A stretch of 64,000 bases of DNA from Salinivenus iranica (GTDB taxonomy: Bacteria; Bacteroidota; Rhodothermia; Rhodothermales; Salinibacteraceae), in NCBI GenBank assembly GCA_002894665.1, contig NCRB01000008.1, forward strand, positions 1 to 64,000. The letters are read 5' to 3'. The translations under genes and the position numbers were made by a program. Of the stretch, positions 15,871 through 23,900 are shown piece by piece. Below the pieces are notes generated by a model. The model ran no database searches and had not been told where the DNA came from. It saw only the letters and a program-made list of their open reading frames with translations. Each line of letters starts with the position of its first letter. The stretch's first letter is position 1.

Positions 15871-16950
15871 TCACCGGCCCGGCGCCGCGGCGGGGGTCGC
15901 CGTCAGGTACCCGCGGTCGACAAGAAGCTCGGCATTCAGGATGGCGCCGCCGGCCGCCCCTCGCACCGTGTTGTGCGAGAGCAGGACGAACTTGACGTCG
16001 TTCACCGTGCAGGGCTGGATGCGCCCCACGGAGACCGTCATGCCGTCCCCGGCCTTTACGTGGCGCTGTGGCTGGGGGGCGTCCGGCGCGTCGAGCACCT
16101 GAAGGAAGGGATCCGGGCCCGTGGGAAGATCCACCTCCGCCATCGGGGACCGATACTCCTTGAGCGCCCGTCGCACCGCCTCGGCGCTCACCTCCTCCCG
16201 AAAGCGGACGGAGGTGCAGGCGAGATGCCCATTGCGCACAGGAACGCGGGTGCACTGTGCGCTCACCGTGAGCTCGGACGGGACCACCTGTCCCTCCTGC
16301 AGCGTGCCGAGAATCTTCCGCGGCTCGGTCGCCATCTTCTCTTCTTCCCCTCCGATGTGGGGCACCACATTCCCCACGGCGTCGAGCGCAGACACCCCCG
16401 GGTAGCCGGCCCCCGAGAGGGCCTGAAGCATGGTCACCTGTACGGCCTCCACGTCAAATGCTTGCATCAGCGGGTGCAAGCCGCACACGAGGCCCACGGT
16501 AGAACAGTTCGGGTTGGTCACAATGAACCCTTCGCTCCCCCAATCCTGCTCGTCGATAAGGGCGAGGTGATCGGGGTTCACCTCCGGAATCAACAGCGGG
16601 ACGGCCTCGTGATGCCGGTAGTTCTTGGCGTTAGAGACCACGGGAACCCCCGCCTCCGCAAAGTCACGCTCAATCTCGCCCGCGACCGACGAGCTCAGCC
16701 CCGAGAACACGAAGTCGCAGTCCAGGGCCTCAGGGTCGGTCGGCTTGACCGTGAGATCCGCGACGTCGTCCGGAATCGGCGCGCCGCTCAACCAGTTTAC
16801 GGCCTCCCGGTAGGACGCCCCCGCTGATCGCTCGGACGCGGCCACGTCGGTGACGGTGAACCACGGGTGATCGGCAAGACGACGGACAAAGGTTTGCCCG
16901 ACCGCTCCGGTGGCCCCGAGCAGCCCGACACGATAGGTTGGTGTAGCCAT
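15871..16950 (-). CDS. asd: Aspartate-semialdehyde dehydrogenase
   Basis: A 359-residue NADPH-dependent enzyme that reduces aspartyl phosphate to the semialdehyde, feeding lysine, threonine, methionine and diaminopimelate. The N-terminal Rossmann loop is VGLLGATGAVGQTFVRRL. The catalytic cysteine is C149 in NPNCSTVGL, and a later His-containing helix (QCTRVPVRNGHLACTSVRF) matches the archaeal/fungal-type branch rather than the E. coli type. An in-frame TTG one codon upstream is less likely than ATG 16950. It follows the aspartokinase by 48 bases on the same strand, so the first two pathway steps are clustered. Confidence 0.95.
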   Translation of the reverse strand: MATPTYRVGLLGATGAVGQTFVRRLADHPWFTVTDVAASERSAGASYREAVNWLSGAPIPDDVADLTVKPTDPEALDCDFVFSGLSSSVAGEIERDFAEAGVPVVSNAKNYRHHEAVPLLIPEVNPDHLALIDEQDWGSEGFIVTNPNCSTVGLVCGLHPLMQAFDVEAVQVTMLQALSGAGYPGVSALDAVGNVVPHIGGEEEKMATEPRKILGTLQEGQVVPSELTVSAQCTRVPVRNGHLACTSVRFREEVSAEAVRRALKEYRSPMAEVDLPTGPDPFLQVLDAPDAPQPQRHVKAGDGMTVSVGRIQPCTVNDVKFVLLSHNTVRGAAGGAILNAELLVDRGYLTATPAAAPGR

Positions 16951-16998
16951 CAATCCTCGTTGTTGCAGATAAATCGTAGGAGCCGCCGGTGGACGTCG

Positions 16999-17976
16999 CT
17001 ACGGAAGCGACGACGGCGCTATGGCCTCAACGGGCGGCGTGAACAAAACGTTCGACCGGTCCGCCGGCACGATTTGCGTTCCGGTTCCGTCCGGGGCGTC
17101 GATGGACCGAACCTGCATCGGGATGCCGGCCTCGGCGAGGGGGCGCAGGGTTTTGGGGTGCATGCCGAGGCGGCCTGCTTCGGTACGGGCAAAGGCCTCC
17201 TCCATCGACAGCCGGTCGAGCCGCTGAGCCGTTGGGTCGGTCTCGGGATCGGCCGTGTAGAGGCCGTCCACGTCCGTGTAGCGGGTGAGGCACTGCGCCC
17301 CCAGGATGGACGCGAACAGGGCCGCTGAGTAGTCGCTGCCCTCAAACCCGAGGGTCGTGGTACGCCCGTCCACGGTCGCCCCGATAAATCCGGCCACCAC
17401 GGGGACCGCGTCCGGGGAAAGGCCCGCGTACCAGGCCCGCACCCGCTCCGTTGTTTCTGTTCGATCCACATTGGCCTCCCCGAAGGTGGCGTCCGTCACT
17501 ACGAGGGCGGTCGCGTCACAGAGCGGCGCCGTACAGCCCGCCTCCCGGAGGGCGAGGGTCACCATGGGCACGGACAGCTGCTCTCCGGTGGCCAGTACCG
17601 CGTCTCGGGCCGCGGGCGTAAAGCCGTTCCGCTCCACCGTTCCAAACACTGCCCTCAGGGCCTCCAGTCGTTCCTCCATTATGTCCTCGTAGAGCGCGGC
17701 CCTCTCCGGACTCAACACGTCCTCGGCCTGCGACTGGTGTCGGGCCCGCAGGTCCTCGACGAGGGCATCCACCACGTCGGGGCGATTGTCGGGCTGCGTC
17801 GCAAACGCCTCCAGGGCCGCCGAGAGCCGACGGGTGACCTTTCCCTGTGCGGACACGATCACCACGACGCGGCCTTCGCGCGCCGTCCGGCGCACAATGT
17901 CGATCACGGTCCGGAACCGCGAGGCCGTCCCCACCGACGTTCCCCCAAACTTGTAGACGACGTGCGGAGGCTCCAT
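16999..17976 (-). CDS. Aspartokinase, catalytic domain only
   Basis: A 325-residue amino-acid-kinase-fold enzyme that phosphorylates aspartate. It begins HVVYKFGGTSVGTASRF (nucleotide-binding KFGGTS) and has VLATGEQLSV, a substrate motif, VAGFIGATVDGRTTTLGFEGSDYSAALFA, and the end of the kinase fold LTRYTDVDGLYTADP. MHPKTLRPLAEAGIPMQVRS closes the catalytic part. The usual C-terminal ACT regulatory pair is absent: the protein ends within about 30 residues. That would remove classical lysine/threonine feedback. ATG 17976 was chosen because the kinase strand begins eight residues later. It is upstream of asd in a likely operon and divergent from folD. Confidence 0.92.
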   Translation of the reverse strand: MEPPHVVYKFGGTSVGTASRFRTVIDIVRRTAREGRVVVIVSAQGKVTRRLSAALEAFATQPDNRPDVVDALVEDLRARHQSQAEDVLSPERAALYEDIMEERLEALRAVFGTVERNGFTPAARDAVLATGEQLSVPMVTLALREAGCTAPLCDATALVVTDATFGEANVDRTETTERVRAWYAGLSPDAVPVVAGFIGATVDGRTTTLGFEGSDYSAALFASILGAQCLTRYTDVDGLYTADPETDPTAQRLDRLSMEEAFARTEAGRLGMHPKTLRPLAEAGIPMQVRSIDAPDGTGTQIVPADRSNVLFTPPVEAIAPSSLP

Positions 17977-18168
17977 GCAAACGAGTTGGGTGGGATGAAC
18001 ACGAGCGATCGCGGGGTCGAGCCGCGCCTGCAACCGCTGGTTTTCGGGCCGTGTTCCCGTCTTCGGTTCGCCGATTCCCCACCAAAGCTTTGCCGTCCGT
18101 CGTTTTGTGAATCCGCGCGCCCTTTGTACGTTGGAAGGTCCGCCCGCCGTTCAAATACGTGCTCCACT

Positions 18169-19059
18169 ATGCCTGCTTCCTCTTCCGGCTCGCTTATCGA
18201 CGGTCGTGCACTGGCCCAGGACGTAAAAGACGACGTCCAGTCCGCGATCGAAGACTGGACGACCCAGGGCCATCGTCCCCCCTACCTCTCGGCTGTCCTC
18301 GTCGGAGACAATCCTGCGTCCGCGGCCTACGTGCGGGGCAAAGAGCGCGACTGCGCAGAGGTGGGCATCGAGACGAACACGCACTCGCTCGACGCCTCAG
18401 TGTCGGAGGCCGCGCTCCTGGACACCATTCGGGACCTGAACCAGGACGACGGGGTCGACGGCATTCTCGTGCAGTTGCCCCTCCCCGGCCACATCGACGA
18501 GCAGAAGGTCATCGACACGATTGCTCCCCACAAGGACGTCGACGGGTTTCATCCGGCCAATTTGGGGCGCCTCTTGCGCGGGAACCCCGCGTTCATCCCG
18601 GCCACCCCGTTCGGCATCCTCGAAATGCTCCGACGCTCCGCCATCAACCCGGACGGGATGGACGCCGTGATCATTGGGCGGTCGAACATCGTGGGCAAGC
18701 CGCTGGCCGCGCTTCTCATGCAGCGTACCGCCAACGCCACCGTCACCGTGTGCCACAGCCACACCGAGGCGCTTGCCGACCACACGCGCCGTGCCGACCT
18801 GCTCGTGGCCGCCCTCGGGCAGGCGGAGTACATCGGGGCCGACATGGTGCAGGACGGAGCCGTCGTCATCGACGTGGGGATTAACCGGGTCGACGACCCG
18901 TCGAAAGACCGGGGCTATCGGCTGGTTGGCGACGTGGACTTCGACGCGGTTCGCAAAAAAGCGGCCCACATTACGCCGGTCCCGGGGGGAGTCGGACTCA
19001 TGACGCGCGCCATGCTTCTGAAAAACACCCTCACGGCGGCCCGACGCAACGCCGAGTAG
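18169..19059 (+). CDS. folD: Bifunctional methylenetetrahydrofolate dehydrogenase/cyclohydrolase
   Basis: A 296-residue cytosolic enzyme of one-carbon metabolism that interconverts 5,10-methylene- and 10-formyl-tetrahydrofolate with NADP. Both signature motifs are present: YVRGKERDCAEVGI with the catalytic Lys, and PHKDVDGFHPANLGRL. The cofactor domain has VIIGRSNIVGKPLAALL, and the C-terminal signature PVPGGVGLMTRAMLLKNT is intact. The frame stays open far upstream, but only ATG 18169 lies at the right place before the N-terminal helix. It is divergent from the aspartokinase gene. MscS follows 45 bases later. Confidence 0.97.
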   Translation: MPASSSGSLIDGRALAQDVKDDVQSAIEDWTTQGHRPPYLSAVLVGDNPASAAYVRGKERDCAEVGIETNTHSLDASVSEAALLDTIRDLNQDDGVDGILVQLPLPGHIDEQKVIDTIAPHKDVDGFHPANLGRLLRGNPAFIPATPFGILEMLRRSAINPDGMDAVIIGRSNIVGKPLAALLMQRTANATVTVCHSHTEALADHTRRADLLVAALGQAEYIGADMVQDGAVVIDVGINRVDDPSKDRGYRLVGDVDFDAVRKKAAHITPVPGGVGLMTRAMLLKNTLTAARRNAE

Positions 19060-19104
19060 CGTTCTTCGGCCCGTCCCATTCTCTGCGATCCTGTTCGCGG
19101 TGCT

Positions 19105-20166
19105 ATGCCTTTGGCTTCTTCTTCCCGACCGCAGTCCGTTGTCCAGCAGCAAGCGGCCCCGGCCGACACGTCGGCCCAGTCGGCCTCGACCGACACGACG
19201 GTCATGGACGAGGCCGTCAACCAATTCAACAACGCCTTTAGTCATGCCCTTCGGCTGTTTCTCGATGGGGACTTGGGGGCCCTCTACGACCACCTGACAA
19301 ACGGCGCCCTCTACTTGCTGGGGCTCTTTCTGGAGCGGGGCCTCCAGGCCGTCGCGGCGTTCGTGCTTCTCTACCTGATCTATCGGCTGCTGGCCACCAC
19401 CCTCTTTCGCGTCCTGGATCGCAGCCCCAGCATTGAGCCCGGCCTGCAGAGCGTGCTGCTCAAAACGTTCCGGGTCGTGACGCTCGTTTTTATCGGGACG
19501 ATTGTCCTCGACCAGCTGGGGCTCAACGTCACCGTCCTCATTGGAGGGCTGAGCATCGCGGGTGTGATTGCCGGTTTTGCCGCCCGCGACTCGCTGGAAA
19601 ACTTCATCTCCGGCATCACGATCCTCGTGGACAAGCCCTTTCGGGTGGGCGACTACATCGAGATCGGCGACCAGTACGGGGAGGTGGACGAGATTACGCT
19701 CCGCTCCACTCGCATCCGCACGGTCCGCAACGAGGTGATGATCCTGCCCAACGCGCAGATGATCACGCAGGAGCTCATCAACCACACCAAGCGCGGGGTG
19801 CTCCGCATCGACATTTCGTTCGGCATCGCCTACAAAGAATTCCCCTCGGAGGCCCGCGAGGTGGTGTTGCCGTTGACCCAGGACGACGACCGGGTGTTCA
19901 ATGAGCCCGCCCCCTCGGTCGTGGTCACGTCGATGTCGGACTCCAGCGTGGACATGGCCTACCGGTTTTTCATTCGGGAGCCGAGCCAGGAAGTCCCCAT
20001 CCGGTGGGAGTACACCGAGAAGGTGCGGGAGGCGCTCCGCGAGGCCGGCATCGAGATTCCCTTCCCTCACCGCCAGCTGTTCCTGGATGAGGCGAAGGCG
20101 TTCGACAACCTCCCGCGCCCCCCCTCTTCGATCCGGGACGACAGGGGCGAGGAGGAGTCCGAATGA
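19105..20166 (+). CDS. MscS-type mechanosensitive channel
   Basis: A 353-residue inner-membrane channel that releases small solutes on hypo-osmotic shock, which is relevant to a halophile. About 60 polar residues precede three membrane helices. The third, pore-lining helix and beta domain match MscS: LSIAGVIAGFAARDSLENFISGITILVDKPFRVGDYIEIG, then GEVDEITLRSTRIRTVRNEVMILPNA. The C-terminal alpha/beta vestibule domain follows, ending PHRQLFLDEA and an acidic tail. It is downstream of folD on the same strand and converges on YjbQ. Confidence 0.93.
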   Translation: MPLASSSRPQSVVQQQAAPADTSAQSASTDTTVMDEAVNQFNNAFSHALRLFLDGDLGALYDHLTNGALYLLGLFLERGLQAVAAFVLLYLIYRLLATTLFRVLDRSPSIEPGLQSVLLKTFRVVTLVFIGTIVLDQLGLNVTVLIGGLSIAGVIAGFAARDSLENFISGITILVDKPFRVGDYIEIGDQYGEVDEITLRSTRIRTVRNEVMILPNAQMITQELINHTKRGVLRIDISFGIAYKEFPSEAREVVLPLTQDDDRVFNEPAPSVVVTSMSDSSVDMAYRFFIREPSQEVPIRWEYTEKVREALREAGIEIPFPHRQLFLDEAKAFDNLPRPPSSIRDDRGEEESE

Positions 20167-20175
20167 GCGCCGGCC

Positions 20176-20598
20176 CTACGCCTCTCCGCGTACCGTCACG
20201 ACCACGGTGCGGTCGCGCGGCTTCACGTCGCACTCGAGGTGAAAGATTTGCTGCCACGTGCCGAGGATGGGCGATCCGTCCCCTACGGGCACGGTGAGCG
20301 ACGGGCCCAGCGTGGTGGCCTGGACGTGAGAGTGGCCGTTGCCGTCGTGCCACCGCTGCTCGTGGGCGTACGTGCGCTCCGGCGGAATCAGTTCATCGAG
20401 CACGGCGGGGAGATCCTCCTGCAGTCCCGGCTCAAACTCGACCGTTCCCACGGCCCCCGTGCTTCCGACATTGTGCACGTGCACCAGTCCGGTGGAGATG
20501 GGCGAGGCCTCCACGATCGACGTCACTGCGTCGGTCAGATCGTGCATGTCGCGATGCCCGCTCGTCGAGAGTGTGATCTGCTCTTGATGTGTCGACAT
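20176..20598 (-). CDS. YjbQ-family protein (UPF0047)
   Basis: A 140-residue single-domain protein of the YjbQ family; E. coli YjbQ has weak thiamine-phosphate synthase activity. Visible family signatures are GLVHVHNVGSTGAVGTVEF near residue 38, YAHEQRWHDGNGHSHVQATTLGPSLTVPVGDG, and LGTWQQIFHLECDVKPRDR near the C-terminus. Several conserved histidines probably bind a metal. It lies 23 bases downstream of surE on the same strand, in a short run panB-surE-yjbQ. The physiological reaction is unknown. Confidence 0.9.
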   Translation of the reverse strand: MSTHQEQITLSTSGHRDMHDLTDAVTSIVEASPISTGLVHVHNVGSTGAVGTVEFEPGLQEDLPAVLDELIPPERTYAHEQRWHDGNGHSHVQATTLGPSLTVPVGDGSPILGTWQQIFHLECDVKPRDRTVVVTVRGEA

Positions 20599-20621
20599 AT
20601 CGAAGCGGCGTGGCCCTCAAA

Positions 20622-21422
20622 TTATTCGTCCGAATCCCAGCTCCAGTCCCGGAGGTCCTCCAGCGCATCATGCGCCGTGAGGTCGTGCTGCAGCGGCGTG
20701 ACCGACACGTATCCGTTCTCGATGGCGCGGGTGTCGGTCTCCTGTCCCTCGTCCAGGTCGACAAACGTGCCGGCGAGCCAGTAGTAGGATCGATCGGCCG
20801 GATCCGTCCGCTCTTCAAATCCTTCCTCCCACCGCGAGCGCGCCTGTCGCGTGACGGCCAATCCCTGAATCTCGTCGGCGGGGCGGGCCGGCACGTTCAC
20901 GTTCAGGAGGGTGCCCTGCGGAAGCCCCGAGCGCAGCACCGTCTTCGCCACTCGCCGGGCCCACCGCCCCGCGACCTCAAAGTCAGTGGCCGACCAGTCG
21001 CAGAGCGACACGGCCACGGCGTCCATTCCCAAGATGGACGCCTCCGTGGCGGCGCTGACGGTCCCGGAGTACAGCACGTTGACGGCCGTGTTCGGCCCAT
21101 GGTTAATGCCGCTGACCACAAGCGTGGGGCGGGCGTCCAGAAGCTCGTGGCACGCCAGCTTTACACAATCGGCGGGCGTGCCCGTGACGGCGTATGCCGG
21201 AATGGACCCCGACGGGACCGAAAACTCAACCGCGTGGGCCCGCACCGGATCGCGCGTGGTAATGGCGTGCCCCACCGCGCTCTGTTCGGACTCCGGTGCC
21301 ACGACGACCAGGTCGCCCAGCCCATCGAGCGCCGCGGCCAAGGACTGCAGGCCCGCCGCTCGAATGCCGTCGTCGTTGCAGAGAAGGATGCGGACGGGCG
21401 CATCCGAAGATGAAGGTGCCAT
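20622..21422 (-). CDS. surE: 5'/3'-nucleotidase SurE
   Basis: A 266-residue metal-dependent nucleoside monophosphatase acting in stationary-phase survival. The acidic metal site D17-D18 sits in [30 protein letters not shown] supplies the Ser, and [27 protein letters not shown] supplies the second conserved segment with Asn. The length is usual for the family. It is 48 bases downstream of panB on the same strand and 23 bases upstream of yjbQ. The Asp/Glu-rich C-terminus fits the acidic proteome. Confidence 0.95.
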   Translation of the reverse strand: MAPSSSDAPVRILLCNDDGIRAAGLQSLAAALDGLGDLVVVAPESEQSAVGHAITTRDPVRAHAVEFSVPSGSIPAYAVTGTPADCVKLACHELLDARPTLVVSGINHGPNTAVNVLYSGTVSAATEASILGMDAVAVSLCDWSATDFEVAGRWARRVAKTVLRSGLPQGTLLNVNVPARPADEIQGLAVTRQARSRWEEGFEERTDPADRSYYWLAGTFVDLDEGQETDTRAIENGYVSVTPLQHDLTAHDALEDLRDWSWDSDE

Positions 21423-21470
21423 GGGGAAAATCTATTCGGAGAAAGTGTAGCGCATCCCGGGGCCCCGACG

Positions 21471-22304
21471 CTAATAGCTTTCCGAGTCATCGGGAAAGCG
21501 GCGGCTCCGCACGTCGTCCACGTACTCTTCAACCGCGTCGGTGATGTGCTCATCGAGGCGGGCGTACCGACGAACAAACCGGGGCTCGAAGTCCGTGGAG
21601 AGACCCAGCGCGTCATGTGACACGAGCACCTGCCCGTCCGTGGCCGCGCCGGCCCCGATGCCAATGGTAGGAATTGAAATCGCTTCGGAGACCTCTTTGG
21701 CCAAGGCGGCGGGGATTTTCTCCAGCACAAGGGCAAAGCAGCCGGCCGCCTCTAACCGTTCAGCGTCGCGGCGCAATTGGTCGGCCTCCGCCTCTTCCTG
21801 CGCCCGTACCTGATAGGTGCCGTAGTTGTAAATGCTCTGCGGCGTGAGGCCGAGATGGCCCATGACCGGCACACCCGCCGTCACAATGCGCTCGACGGTT
21901 TCCGCTACGGGCTCGCCCCCCTCCAGCTTCACGGCGTGGGCCCCCGTCTCCTTCATGATGCGAATCGCCGAGCGCAGCCCCTCCTTGGGCCCCTCCTGAT
22001 ACGACCCAAAGGGCAGATCCACCACGACCAGGGCCCGGTCGCTGCCCCGCACCACACACTGCGCGTGGTACACCATCTGGTCGAGCGTCATGGGAAGGGT
22101 CGTCTCGTGCCCCGCCATCACGTTGGCCGCTGAATCCCCCACTAGCAGAACATCCACGCCCGCACGATCGAGGAGACGGGCGGACGTGTAATCGTACGCC
22201 GTGAGTACCGCGATCGGCACGTCGGCCTCCCGCATTTCCTGAACGGTTTTGGTCGTGACGCGCGATACGTCGGCAGGGCCGGGAGGAGAGGAGCCAGAGC
22301 TCAT
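21471..22304 (-). CDS. panB: 3-methyl-2-oxobutanoate hydroxymethyltransferase
   Basis: A 277-residue TIM-barrel enzyme that transfers a hydroxymethyl group from methylenetetrahydrofolate to ketoisovalerate, the first committed step to pantothenate. Family motifs include [53 protein letters not shown]-type [20 protein letters not shown] and [10 protein letters not shown]. The metal ligands are Asp residues in DVLLVGDS and Glu in KLEGG. It is preceded by a terminator-like hairpin after the second Skp gene and is the first of a panB-surE-yjbQ run. Confidence 0.96.
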   Translation of the reverse strand: MSSGSSPPGPADVSRVTTKTVQEMREADVPIAVLTAYDYTSARLLDRAGVDVLLVGDSAANVMAGHETTLPMTLDQMVYHAQCVVRGSDRALVVVDLPFGSYQEGPKEGLRSAIRIMKETGAHAVKLEGGEPVAETVERIVTAGVPVMGHLGLTPQSIYNYGTYQVRAQEEAEADQLRRDAERLEAAGCFALVLEKIPAALAKEVSEAISIPTIGIGAGAATDGQVLVSHDALGLSTDFEPRFVRRYARLDEHITDAVEEYVDDVRSRRFPDDSESY

Positions 22305-22496
22305 ACAGTAAAAACCGAAGTTGAGCGGAACACAGGGAAGGCCTCAGGAGGCGCAGCAACGGACCCCCAACGTACAAAGACGCCCGGTCGTCCTCCAACT
22401 CGTGCACTTCTTCGATATAGTGGCCGGCACCGTCAGCCGTGAGTTCCGCTCTACTGCTGTCGGACACACTGTACAACCGCTGTCCAGCGGATCCTA

Positions 22497-22531
22497 CAAA
22501 ACAACTGAGCCGGACCCATCACAGGTCCGGC
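22497..22531 (-). terminator. Probable terminator after the skp pair
   Basis: Minus-strand hairpin with perfect 8-bp arms (22524-22531 GGTCCGGC and 22509-22516 GCCGGACC), a short loop, and the tail TCAGTTGTTTTG. It lies about 45 bases past the end of the second Skp gene and would close the envelope-biogenesis unit before panB. Confidence 0.5.
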
Positions 22532-22575
22532 CCAGCACGATCGGAAAAGCCAACGAAGCCAGCACGGGAAAAGGA

Positions 22576-23175
22576 CTACTGTCCTCCGCCGCCCGCCGGG
22601 GGAGTATTCGTAGGCTGCTGTACGGACGGCGAGGGCTCGCCCGGCGCCTGATCCAGGTTAATGCCCAGCTCTTCCGCGACGTCCTGAGTGATATCCACAA
22701 CCGAGTCACTGTCCTGATTGACGTAGAGCAACGCCTGCGTTCGCATCACCACGTCGAGGTTCCGGGCCGCCGAGATACTGTCGATCGCGCCCTGCAGATC
22801 CTCCAGTAGCGGCTGCATCAGTTCCCGCTCGCGCTGCCGAAGCTGCTGCTGACGCTGCTGGGAGGAGCGCTGCAGCTTGGCCTGCATCTGCTGAAGCTCC
22901 TGCTCACGCCGGGTCTGGGCCGAATCCGACAGCAGCGACTGCTGTTGCTGAAACTGCTGTACCTTCTTCTGGAAGGCCTGGCGCTGCTGCTGCAACTGCT
23001 GCTGCTGCTCCTTGGCCTCCTGCTGCAGTTGCTGCTGCACATCCTGCATCCCCGGCATATTCGCCAGAATGGCCTCCTGGTTGGTGTAGCCAATGCGCTG
23101 GCCGTGCGCCGCGGGGGCCAATACGAGGGCGGACAGTGCAAGCAGCGCGGTAAAGATTTGTAGGCGTTTAAACAT
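22576..23175 (-). CDS. OmpH/Skp-family periplasmic chaperone (second copy)
   Basis: A 199-residue exported protein. The signal peptide is MFKRLQIFTALLALSALVLAPAAHG, cut before QRIGYTNQEAILANMPG, the canonical Skp N-terminal strand. The central arms are an extreme Gln-rich coiled coil (about residues 45-135). The C-terminus returns to the fold (ISAARNLDVVMRTQALLYV, VVDITQDV) and ends in a Pro/Gly-rich tail. Skp trimers hold unfolded outer-membrane proteins for BamA. It is the last of the bamA-skp-skp set, 83 bases after its paralogue. Gln content is far above that of its paralogue. Confidence 0.92.
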   Translation of the reverse strand: MFKRLQIFTALLALSALVLAPAAHGQRIGYTNQEAILANMPGMQDVQQQLQQEAKEQQQQLQQQRQAFQKKVQQFQQQQSLLSDSAQTRREQELQQMQAKLQRSSQQRQQQLRQRERELMQPLLEDLQGAIDSISAARNLDVVMRTQALLYVNQDSDSVVDITQDVAEELGINLDQAPGEPSPSVQQPTNTPPAGGGGQ

Positions 23176-23258
23176 GGTTGTGGGTGTCTTCTCAGAAAAA
23201 TGGTGAATGCCGATGACGAAATGGCCCCTGAGGGGGCAGCGGTCGACTCAGCAGCAGG

Positions 23259-23837
23259 CTACTCCCCTGCCCCCGACTGATCAACATTAATGCCAAGCTC
23301 ACGGAGGACCTGATCGCTCAGGTCGTGCTCATCCCGGGCAAAAAGGAAAAGGGTGTCTCCTTTCCGGTCGAGAACGTAGTCGTAGCCCGCCTCCGTCGCC
23401 ACACTCTCCGCGGCGGACAGGACGCGCTCCTGAATGGGTCGCATGAGTTCTTGCTGGCGAGTGTAAAGCCGGCCGTCCGGACCGAAGTACTGATGCCGAA
23501 GCTGCTCCACTTTCTTGCGGGCCTGCTGAATCGCCTCCCGCTTTCGCTGGCGCTCCTGATCCGTGTAGAGCACCTCCCGCGCCTCAAACTCCTCCTCGAG
23601 GGTTTCCACGCGTTCCTGCTGACTCTGAATTTCCTCGCGCCAGCGCTGCTCCAACTGATCGAGCTTCTGCTGCACGGAGGTGTACTCCGGCAACTGGTTG
23701 AGGATGTACTCCGTGTCGACGTAGCCGATGCGCTGTTGGGCCCGCCCCTCGGAGGCCGTCGCCAGCAGTCCCCCAATTACCACCGCGACCAAGGCGGCGT
23801 GTCTCCACGACACACACCGAAAAACCCAGGAGTTCAT
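23259..23837 (-). CDS. OmpH/Skp-family periplasmic chaperone (first copy)
   Basis: A 192-residue exported chaperone. MNSWVFRCVSWRHAALVAVVIGG is the signal peptide; mature QQRIGYVDTEYILNQLPEY is the Skp start strand. A charged coiled coil follows (about 40-120, rich in Glu, Arg and Gln), then VATEAGYDYVLDRKGDTLFLF. Start ATG 23837 was preferred to a GTG three codons upstream. It begins 63 bases after bamA, the standard neighbour in Bacteroidetes-type genomes, and is followed by a second, more Gln-rich copy. Confidence 0.92.
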   Translation of the reverse strand: MNSWVFRCVSWRHAALVAVVIGGLLATASEGRAQQRIGYVDTEYILNQLPEYTSVQQKLDQLEQRWREEIQSQQERVETLEEEFEAREVLYTDQERQRKREAIQQARKKVEQLRHQYFGPDGRLYTRQQELMRPIQERVLSAAESVATEAGYDYVLDRKGDTLFLFARDEHDLSDQVLRELGINVDQSGAGE

Positions 23838-23900
23838 GCGAGCCACGATTCAGAGAGGTCCATGGAGTGTGCGCAACGGACAAGCATCTTCTGCCGGGGG

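Noticed and set aside
18397-20070. 557-codon open frame antisense to folD and mscS
   Set aside because: Overlaps two well-supported genes entirely and has a non-acidic composition.
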